A stretch of 64,000 nucleotides of DNA from Kaistia sp. 32K. GTDB lineage: Bacteria > Pseudomonadota > Alphaproteobacteria > Rhizobiales > Kaistiaceae. The stretch is taken from NCBI RefSeq assembly GCF_016629525.1, contig NZ_AP024269.1, positions 1,116,001 through 1,180,000 on the forward strand, written 5' to 3'. Both the position numbers and the translations under genes were made by a program. This document shows positions 16,492 to 22,840 of the stretch, one piece after another; the stretch's first letter is position 1, and every line of letters starts with the position of its first letter. The notes under the pieces were generated by a model. The model was given only the letters and a program-made list of their open reading frames with translations. It made no database searches and had not been told where the DNA came from.

Positions 16492-17091
16492 ATGAATGCC
16501 GCCTCAACGCTCCGGATCCTGGTGATCGACGACAACCGCGTTCGCGTCTCCGTCATCGAGGCGGGCCTGCGCGATGCCGGCTATGACCGGGTGACCATCA
16601 TCCACGACGTGACCGACATCGCGCGGCGCATCGGCGAGATCGAGCCGGATGTCATCATCATCGATCTGGAGAATCCCAATCGCGACATGCTGGAGCACAT
16701 GTTCCAGCTATCGCGGGCCGTGAAGCGGCCGATCGCCATGTTCGTCGATCGCTCCGACACCGCCTCGATCGAGGCGGCGGTCGCCGCCGGCGTCTCGGCC
16801 TATGTCGTGGACGGGCTGCGGCGGGAGCGGGTCAAGCCGATCCTCGACATGGCCGTCAGCCGGTTTCGGGCCTTCTCGCGCATGGAGCGGGAGCTGGAGG
16901 AAGCCCGTTCGGAGCTCGAGGGCCGCAAGGTCATCGAGCGCGCCAAGGGGATTTTGATGAAATCGCGCGGGCTTTCCGAGGCGGAGGCCTATGCGCTGCT
17001 GCGCAAGACGGCGATGAACCAGAACCGCAAGATCGGCGACATCGCCCAAAGCCTCGTCACCGCCGCGGGCCTGCTCGGGGGCGACCTTTGA
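16492..17091 (+). CDS. nasT: NasT, ANTAR-domain nitrate/nitrite antiterminator
   Basis: RNA-binding response regulator, 199 residues. An N-terminal receiver-like domain (ILVIDDNRVRVS, Asp13/Asp14, possible phosphoacceptor Asp58 in IIIDLENP) is linked by a coiled coil (about 118-137) to a C-terminal ANTAR domain (about 138-195; ERAKGILMKSRGLSEAEAYALLR). In NasT-NasS systems NasT is held inactive by NasS and, when nitrate or nitrite binds NasS, is released to bind a two-hexaloop RNA and prevent termination in the nitrate operon leader. Exactly such a leader lies at 18523-18643. The ATG at 16492 was chosen to match the family start; the upstream in-frame extension is short. It overlaps nasS by 4 nt. 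Confidence 0.93.
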   Translation: MNAASTLRILVIDDNRVRVSVIEAGLRDAGYDRVTIIHDVTDIARRIGEIEPDVIIIDLENPNRDMLEHMFQLSRAVKRPIAMFVDRSDTASIEAAVAAGVSAYVVDGLRRERVKPILDMAVSRFRAFSRMERELEEARSELEGRKVIERAKGILMKSRGLSEAEAYALLRKTAMNQNRKIGDIAQSLVTAAGLLGGDL

Positions 17092-18314
17092 GCGACCACG
17101 TCATCACCGCCGGCATCATGCCGCTGCTCGACAGCGCGCTGCTCGTGGTCGCCCGCGAAAAGGGGTTTGCCGAAGCCGAGGGGATCGAGCTCCGCCTGGT
17201 GCGCGAGATTTCCTGGGCGAATATGCGCGACCGCATGGCCGTCGGCCATTTCGACGTGGCGCATATGCTGGCGCCGATGCCGATCGCCTGCAATCTGGGC
17301 CTGACCCCGCTCGCCGTCCCGACGCATGTGCCGATGGCGCTCGGCCTCGGCGGCAATGCCGTGACGGTCTCGAACGCGCTCTGGCGACGGATGGAGGATG
17401 CCGGCGCGAAGCCGGATCTCGATCCGGCGCTCGCGGGCAGGGCGCTGCGCGCGGTGCTGCGCGAGCGGGCAAAGGCCGGCGATCCGGTGACACGCTTCGC
17501 CGTCGTGCATCCGCATTCCGGCCATGGCTACGAGCTCCGCTATTGGCTCGCCGCCTGCGGCATCGATCCCGAGCGGGATGTCGAGATCGTCATCCTGCCG
17601 CCGCCGCTGATGGCGGATGCGCTGGGCGCCGGCCATATCGACGGCTACTGCGCCGGCGAGCCCTGGAACTCGATCGCCGTCGCTTCGGGTGTTGGCCATA
17701 TCGCCACCGTCAAGGCGAAGATCTGGCGCCTGAGCCCGGAAAAGGTGCTCGGTGTCGCGGCCGGCTGGGCGGCGGAAAACCCGCACGCGCTCGACGCGCT
17801 GTTGAGAGCGCTCTATGGCGCGGCGGAATGGTGCGGCAATCCCGGCAATCGCGCCGATCTCGCGGCGCTGATGGCGGAGCCCGACTATGTCGATCGGCCG
17901 GCCGAGTGGCTGCTGCCGGCGCTCACGGGAGACATCCCGACGGGCTCCGGCAACAGCGTGCTGGTGCCCGATTTCCTCGTGCCCCATGCCAAGGGGGCGA
18001 CCTTTCCGTGGAAGAGCCATGCGCTCTGGTTCTATTCGCAGATGGTGCGCTGGGGCCAGATCCCGGCTTCCGACCAGAACGCGGCCATCGCCCGTGAGAC
18101 CTACCGTCCGGACCTCTACCGCTCCGCGTTAAAACTGCTCGGCGTGGCGTTGCCGGGGGCGAACGCCAAGGTCGAGGGCGCGCTGACCGAGGCGACGCCG
18201 GTCGGCTCGGCCGGCGCCAGCTTGGTGCTCGGCCCGGACGGGTTCTTTGATGGCGGCGTGTTCGATCCGGGCAGTCTCGAGGCCTATATCGCGGGCCAGA
18301 CCGGCCGTTCCTGA
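17088..18314 (+). CDS. nasS: NasS, nitrate/nitrite-sensing partner of NasT
   Basis: Protein of 408 residues related to the nitrate-binding proteins NrtA/CmpA but without a signal peptide, so cytoplasmic, as expected for NasS. Family blocks: ITAGIMPLLDSALLVVAREKG, NMRDRMAVGHFDVAHMLAPM, HPHSGHGYELRYWLAACGID, GYCAGEPWNSIAV and KSHALWFYSQMVRWGQ. The start is a TTG at 17088 that overlaps the nasT stop (TTGA); the next ATG would remove the first conserved strand. NasS is thought to sequester NasT until it binds nitrate or nitrite. It is followed by the 374-bp regulatory leader of the structural operon. Confidence 0.92.
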   Translation: MSDHVITAGIMPLLDSALLVVAREKGFAEAEGIELRLVREISWANMRDRMAVGHFDVAHMLAPMPIACNLGLTPLAVPTHVPMALGLGGNAVTVSNALWRRMEDAGAKPDLDPALAGRALRAVLRERAKAGDPVTRFAVVHPHSGHGYELRYWLAACGIDPERDVEIVILPPPLMADALGAGHIDGYCAGEPWNSIAVASGVGHIATVKAKIWRLSPEKVLGVAAGWAAENPHALDALLRALYGAAEWCGNPGNRADLAALMAEPDYVDRPAEWLLPALTGDIPTGSGNSVLVPDFLVPHAKGATFPWKSHALWFYSQMVRWGQIPASDQNAAIARETYRPDLYRSALKLLGVALPGANAKVEGALTEATPVGSAGASLVLGPDGFFDGGVFDPGSLEAYIAGQTGRS

Positions 18315-18368
18315 CGGCGGGCGCCGCGCTCCAAAATCACCGATACAAAAGCAGGCAGTCCGATGCAT

Positions 18369-18385
18369 TGCATATGAATTGTGCA
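18369..18385 (+). promoter_or_regulatory. NtrC-like enhancer site
   Basis: TGCATATGAATTGTGCA is exactly 17 bp and keeps the outer TGCA and GTGCA of the NtrC consensus (TGCACY-N5-RGTGCA). Its centre is about 130 bp upstream of a sigma-54-like promoter and about 144 bp before the inferred transcript start, a normal enhancer distance. It lies within an 8-bp hairpin-capable repeat GCATTGCA/TGCAATGC. Function is inferred from sequence and context. Confidence 0.6.
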
Positions 18386-18494
18386 ATGCGATGCGAAAGG
18401 CTGCCGGATCTCTGCGCGTCGAATGGCGCCGCCGAAAGCGCCTCGATCCGGCGTGGGCCTTGATTTCATGGAACAATTTCGTCCGGCATGAAGT

Positions 18495-18510
18495 TGGCAC
18501 GGTTCATGCT
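18495..18510 (+). promoter_or_regulatory. Sigma-54 (-24/-12) promoter of the nitrate operon
   Basis: TGGCACGGTTCATGCT matches the sigma-54 consensus TGGCACG-N4-TTGCW at all but one fixed position, with the GG and GC elements at the correct 10-bp separation. The predicted start of transcription is near 18521, immediately before the first leader hairpin. This agrees with nitrogen control through NtrC. Confidence 0.75.
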
Positions 18511-18522
18511 GGAATAGTTCCA

Positions 18523-18565
18523 GGCCCAGTGTAGGGCCACCGAATTGGCGTCCAACGACGGGCGC
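18523..18565 (+). ncRNA. ANTAR-target RNA: two tandem hexaloop hairpins in the nitrate leader
   Basis: Hairpin P1 is GGCCC (18523-18527), loop AGUGUA, GGGCC (18534-18538). Hairpin P2 is GCGUCC (18548-18553), loop AACGAC, GGGCGC (18560-18565) with one G-U pair. Both loops are six nucleotides with A in position 1 and G in position 4, the signature recognised by ANTAR proteins. A 9-nt linker joins them and an intrinsic terminator follows 11 nt later. With nasT just upstream, this is the expected antitermination target. Confidence 0.82.
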
Positions 18566-18576
18566 ACCCAGGCAAA

Positions 18577-18643
18577 GCCGCCGTACAGGTCACGATGCGA
18601 TCCCCGATCGGGGAGCGCGGTCGACCTCTACGGCGGCTTTTTT
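18577..18643 (+). terminator. Intrinsic terminator in the nitrate operon leader
   Basis: Arms GCCGCCGTACAGGTC (18577-18591) and GACCTCTACGGCGGC (18623-18637) pair over 14 of 15 positions and are followed by six T residues (18638-18643). The loop contains a second small hairpin (TCCCC/GGGGA, 18601-18614). It lies 45 bp before the transporter ATG and after the ANTAR element, so it should abort transcription unless NasT is bound. Confidence 0.88.
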
Positions 18644-18688
18644 CGTTTTCAGTCGCAGCGCGGCCCCCGCCGCACCATGGAGCCAGGA

Positions 18689-20035
18689 ATGACGAATCCA
18701 GCCCCGACCAGCGCAGAACCCGATCCGGCCGCCCGTCGCGCCCTGGTCATCTCGACGATCGCCTTCACCGTCTGCTTCGCCGTCTGGACGATCTTCTCGA
18801 TCATCGGCATCAAGATCAAAGCCGAGATGGGCCTCAGCGAGACCCAGTTCGGCCTGCTCATCGGCATGCCGGTGCTGACGGGATCGCTGGTCCGGATGCT
18901 GCTCGGCATCTGGACCGACCGCCTCGGCGGCCGGCTGGTCTATACCGTGACCATGCTGGCGGCGGCGCTTGCGACCTTCCTGCTCGCCTTCGCGACGACC
19001 TATCCGCAGATGCTGCTCGCGGCGCTCGGCGTAGGTCTCGCCGGCGGATCCTTCGCGGTCGGCGTCGCCTATGTGTCGCGGTTCTATCCAGCTTCCCGGC
19101 AGGGAACCGCGCTCGGCATCTTCGGCGTCGGCAATGTCGGCGCGGCGGTCACCAAATTCTGCGCGCCCTTCGTCCTGCTCGCCTGGGGCTGGCAGAACGT
19201 GGCGCTGATCTGGGCGGCGGTGCTCGCCGTCATGGCGGCGGTGTTCTGGTTCACGACCGAGGACGATCCGGTCATCCGCCAGCGCCGCCTCCATAGCGCT
19301 GGACCGACCAGGAGCTTCCTCGCCGAATTCGCGCCGCTCCGCGACATCCGCGTCTGGCGCTTCGCCCTCTACTACTTCTTCGTCTTCGGCGGCTTCGTCG
19401 CGCTGGCGCTGTGGCTGCCGCGCTACCTGATCGGCGTCTACGGCTTCAATATCGCCACCGCCGGCATCATCGCCGCGGCCTACTCGATCCCCGCCTCGGT
19501 CTTCCGCGCCTATGGCGGCGTGCTGTCGGACAGGATCGGCGCACGCACGGTTCTCTACTGGACCTTCGCTGTATCGGCGCTCTGCTGCGCCGTGCTGGCG
19601 ATGCCGGCGACGGACTACACGGTGCGCGGCATCAACGGCCCGATTGCCTTCCATGTAGAGATCGGCTGGCTGCCCTTCATCGTCGCGGCTTTCGTGCTCG
19701 GCTTCTTCATGGCGATCGGCAAGGCCGCCGTGTTCAAGCACATCCCCGCCTATTACCCGCAGAATGTCGGCGCGGTCGGCGGCCTGGTAGGCATGATCGG
19801 CGGGCTCGGCGGCTTCGTCCTGCCGATCGCCTTCGGCGCGCTGAACGACCTGACGGGCGTCTGGTCGAGCTGCTTCATGCTGCTCTTCGTCGTCGCCGCG
19901 CTCTGCCTCGCCTGGATGCACGTCACCATCCTGCGCCTCGAATATCGCCGCGCGCGGGCGGAGGAGACCCTGGTCTCAAAGGCCATGGCTTCGCCGGCGC
20001 TTGCCTCTTCAGCACTTGCCTCTCCGGCCGAATGA
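18689..20035 (+). CDS. NarK/NasA-type nitrate/nitrite transporter (MFS)
   Basis: Major facilitator family transporter with about 12 helices, 448 residues. Both nitrate-signature segments are visible: GIFGVGNVGAAVTKF in the first half and YYPQNVGAVGGLVGMIGGLG in the second. The conserved MFS loop WTDRLGGRLVY follows helix 2-3. The ATG at 18689 has GGAG 6 nt upstream; an ATG at 18677 adds four residues and is less well placed. It is the first structural gene after the NasT-controlled leader, and imports nitrate (possibly exchanging nitrite) for the reductases encoded downstream. The Ala/Ser-rich C-terminal tail is not conserved. Confidence 0.93.
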   Translation: MTNPAPTSAEPDPAARRALVISTIAFTVCFAVWTIFSIIGIKIKAEMGLSETQFGLLIGMPVLTGSLVRMLLGIWTDRLGGRLVYTVTMLAAALATFLLAFATTYPQMLLAALGVGLAGGSFAVGVAYVSRFYPASRQGTALGIFGVGNVGAAVTKFCAPFVLLAWGWQNVALIWAAVLAVMAAVFWFTTEDDPVIRQRRLHSAGPTRSFLAEFAPLRDIRVWRFALYYFFVFGGFVALALWLPRYLIGVYGFNIATAGIIAAAYSIPASVFRAYGGVLSDRIGARTVLYWTFAVSALCCAVLAMPATDYTVRGINGPIAFHVEIGWLPFIVAAFVLGFFMAIGKAAVFKHIPAYYPQNVGAVGGLVGMIGGLGGFVLPIAFGALNDLTGVWSSCFMLLFVVAALCLAWMHVTILRLEYRRARAEETLVSKAMASPALASSALASPAE

Positions 20036-20053
20036 TCGACGGGAACAGCGAAC

Positions 20054-22504
20054 ATGACCGAGAAACTCGTCATCGTCGGCAACGGTATGGCCCCGGGCAG
20101 GATGCTGGAGCACCTGCTCGAGGCGGCGCCCGACCGCTATCAGATCACCATCTTCAACGCCGAGCCGCGCGTAAATTACGACCGGATCATGCTGTCGCCG
20201 GTCCTGTCGGGCGAGAAGGCGTATGAGGAAATCGTCATCCACGGCGACGGCTGGTATATCAAGCACGGCATCACCCTCTACAAGGGCCACCGGATCGTCG
20301 CGATCGACCGCGCGGCGAAGACCGTCACCTCCGACCAGGGCGTGACGGAGAGCTACGACAAGCTGGTCATCGCGACCGGCTCGCAGCCCTTCATCATCCC
20401 CGTGCCCGGCAAGGACCTGCCGGGCGTGCTCTCCTATCGCGATCTCGATGACGTCAACGCCATGCTGCTTGCCGCGCAATCGCGCAGCCGGGCGGTGGTG
20501 ATCGGCGGCGGACTGCTGGGACTCGAGGCGGCGGCCGGCCTCCGGGAGCGCGGCATGGACGTCACCGTCCTGCACGTCATGCCGACGCTGATGGAACGCC
20601 AGCTCGACCCGACCGCCGGCTATCTGCTGCAGAAGGCGGTCGAGCAGCGCGGCATCACGGTGCGCACCAAGGCCAACACCAGGGCGATCATCGGCAACGG
20701 CAAGGTCGAGGGTGTCGAGCTCGATACCGGCGAGATCCTGACCGCGACGCTCGTCGTCATGGCCGTCGGCATCCGGCCGAATATCGGCCTCGCCAGGGAG
20801 GCCGGCCTCGAGGTCAATCGCGGCATCGTCACCGACGATCGCATGCAGACCTCCGATCCCGACATCTTCTCGGTCGGCGAATGCACAGAGGTCGGCGGAC
20901 GGGTCTACGGCCTGGTCGCGCCGCTCTACGAGATGGCGAGGGTCGCAGCCTCAGCGCTGGCGGAAAGCGAGGACAAGCGCTTCGTCCACGCGGATACGCC
21001 GACCAAGCTCAAGGTCACCGGCATCGATCTCTATTCGATCGGCGACTTCGCCGATGGCGACGACCGCGAGGAGATCATACTGCGCGACGCTTCGGCCGGC
21101 ATCTACAAGCGGGTCATCCTTCAGGACAACGCGATCATCGGCGCCGTCCTGTTCGGCGAGACGGGCGACGGCGCCTGGTTCAACGAGCTGAAGAAGAAGG
21201 CGACCGACATCTCGGAGATGCGCGACACGCTGATCTTCGGTCAGGCCTTCCAGGGGGGCGCCTCCTCGGACCCTTTGGCAGCCGTTGCAGCGCTAGCGGA
21301 TGATGCGGAAATCTGCGGCTGCAACGGTGTCTGCAAGGGGACGATCACGAGCACCATCACGGCGAAGGGTCTGACCTCGCTGAACGACGTCCGCGCCCAC
21401 ACCAAGGCGTCCGCCTCCTGCGGTTCCTGCACCGGGCTGGTCGAGAAGCTGATGTCGCTGACGCTCGGCGACAGCTACCAGCCGGCGGCCGTGCAGCCGA
21501 TATGCGCCTGCACGGAGCTCGGCCATGACGAGGTCCGCCGGCTGATCCAGGCCAAGGGACTGAAGACCATTCCGGCGGTCATGCAGGAGCTGGAGTGGAA
21601 GACCTCCTGCGGCTGTGCCAAATGCCGGCCGGCGCTGAACTATTACCTCGTCTGCGACTGGCCGGACGAATATGCCGACGACTACCAGTCGCGCTTCATC
21701 AACGAGCGCGTCCACGCCAACATCCAGAAGGACGGCACCTATTCGGTGGTGCCGCGCATGTGGGGCGGGATGACGTCGGCGAGCGAGCTGCGCGCCATCG
21801 CCGATGTCGTCGACAAGTTCGCCATTCCCGCCGTCAAGGTCACCGGTGGCCAGCGCATCGACATGCTGGGGGTCCGGAAGGAAGACCTGCCGGCTGTCTG
21901 GGCGGATCTCGGCAGGGCCGGGTTCGTTTCAGGTCACGCCTATGCCAAGGGCCTGCGCACGGTGAAGACCTGCGTCGGCACGGACTGGTGCCGCTTCGGC
22001 ACGCAGGATTCGACCGGCCTCGGCATCCGCATCGAGAAGTTCATGTGGGGCTCGTGGACGCCGGCCAAGGTGAAGATGGCGGTGTCGGGCTGTCCCCGCA
22101 ATTGCGCGGAATCGACCTGCAAGGACGTCGGCGTCATCTGCGTCGATTCCGGCTACGAGATCCATTTCGCCGGCGCGGCCGGCCTCGACATCAAGGGCAC
22201 GGAAGTGCTCGGGCTGGTGAGGACGGAGGACGAGGCGCTGGAGGCGATCGTCGCGCTGACGCAAATGTATCGCGAGCAGGCTCGCTATCTCGAGCGCATC
22301 TACAAATGGGCCAAGCGCATCGGCCTGGACGAAATCCGCCGCCAGATCATGGCCGACCTGGACCGGCGCAAGGCCCTCTACGACCGCTTCGTCTTCAGCC
22401 AGATATTCGCCCAGGTCGATCCATGGTCGGAGCGCGTCTCCGGCAAGGACAAGCACGAATTCCGGCCCTTGGCGGTCACCGAACTGGCCCCGGCGGCGGA
22501 GTAG
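20054..22504 (+). CDS. nirB: NirB, NAD(P)H-dependent assimilatory nitrite reductase large subunit
   Basis: Reduces nitrite to ammonium in the cytoplasm using NAD(P)H, FAD, a [2Fe-2S] cluster and siroheme-[4Fe-4S]. The 816 residues show an N-terminal FAD/NAD oxidoreductase (VIVGNGMAPGRMLEHL; second dinucleotide fold around VVIGGGLLGLEAAAG). Next are two BFD-like regions (Cys421, Cys423, Cys456, Cys459, then a second ICACTELG...CGCAKC block), and a ferredoxin-nitrite reductase module. The siroheme cluster ligands Cys640, Cys646, Cys680 and Cys684 are present (CVGTDWC and CPRNC). Length is close to that of enterobacterial NirB. It lies between the transporter and nirD in the operon, with 18-bp spacing. 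Confidence 0.95.
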   Translation: MTEKLVIVGNGMAPGRMLEHLLEAAPDRYQITIFNAEPRVNYDRIMLSPVLSGEKAYEEIVIHGDGWYIKHGITLYKGHRIVAIDRAAKTVTSDQGVTESYDKLVIATGSQPFIIPVPGKDLPGVLSYRDLDDVNAMLLAAQSRSRAVVIGGGLLGLEAAAGLRERGMDVTVLHVMPTLMERQLDPTAGYLLQKAVEQRGITVRTKANTRAIIGNGKVEGVELDTGEILTATLVVMAVGIRPNIGLAREAGLEVNRGIVTDDRMQTSDPDIFSVGECTEVGGRVYGLVAPLYEMARVAASALAESEDKRFVHADTPTKLKVTGIDLYSIGDFADGDDREEIILRDASAGIYKRVILQDNAIIGAVLFGETGDGAWFNELKKKATDISEMRDTLIFGQAFQGGASSDPLAAVAALADDAEICGCNGVCKGTITSTITAKGLTSLNDVRAHTKASASCGSCTGLVEKLMSLTLGDSYQPAAVQPICACTELGHDEVRRLIQAKGLKTIPAVMQELEWKTSCGCAKCRPALNYYLVCDWPDEYADDYQSRFINERVHANIQKDGTYSVVPRMWGGMTSASELRAIADVVDKFAIPAVKVTGGQRIDMLGVRKEDLPAVWADLGRAGFVSGHAYAKGLRTVKTCVGTDWCRFGTQDSTGLGIRIEKFMWGSWTPAKVKMAVSGCPRNCAESTCKDVGVICVDSGYEIHFAGAAGLDIKGTEVLGLVRTEDEALEAIVALTQMYREQARYLERIYKWAKRIGLDEIRRQIMADLDRRKALYDRFVFSQIFAQVDPWSERVSGKDKHEFRPLAVTELAPAAE

Positions 22505-22509
22505 CGATC

Positions 22510-22836
22510 ATGTGGCTCGACATCGGAGAGATCAACGACATCCCCCGGCGCGGCGCGCGCTGCGTGAACACGCCGCGCGGAAAAATCGGCGTCTTCCGCA
22601 CGCAGGACGACCGGATCTTCGCCATCGAGGATCACTGCCCCCACAAGGGAGGGCCGCTCACCCAGGGCATCGTGCACGGCGCGTCCGTGACCTGCCCGCT
22701 GCACAATTGGGTGATTTCGCTGGAAACAGGCAAGGCGACGGGCGCCGACGAGGGATCGGTGCCGACGATCCCCGTCCGGGTCACGGAGGGCCGGATCGAG
22801 ATTGCCTTGGGCGAAGCGCTTGTTGCGGCGGAGTAG
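22510..22836 (+). CDS. nirD: NirD, Rieske-type small subunit of nitrite reductase
   Basis: Small partner of NirB, 108 residues, with a Rieske-like fold. Unlike enterobacterial NirD, which has lost the cluster ligands, this protein keeps a full set: Cys43-x-His45 (DHCPHKGG) and Cys62-x-x-His65 (CPLHNW), so it probably carries a [2Fe-2S] centre. The ATG at 22510 is 5 nt after the nirB stop and the gene ends 4 nt before the nitrate reductase ATG. It is needed for electron delivery or complex stability. Confidence 0.94.
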   Translation: MWLDIGEINDIPRRGARCVNTPRGKIGVFRTQDDRIFAIEDHCPHKGGPLTQGIVHGASVTCPLHNWVISLETGKATGADEGSVPTIPVRVTEGRIEIALGEALVAAE

Positions 22837-22840
22837 CCCG

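Noticed and set aside
18365..18389. First ANTAR hairpin (GCATTGCA/TGCAATGC)
   Set aside because: The loop is not a hexaloop with A1 and G4, and it lies upstream of the predicted transcription start; it fits an NtrC site better.
18511..18522. CTGGAA-TAG-TTCCAG as the first ANTAR hairpin
   Set aside because: The loop has three nucleotides and the region begins before the predicted transcript start; GGCCC/GGGCC just after it matches the hexaloop rule exactly.
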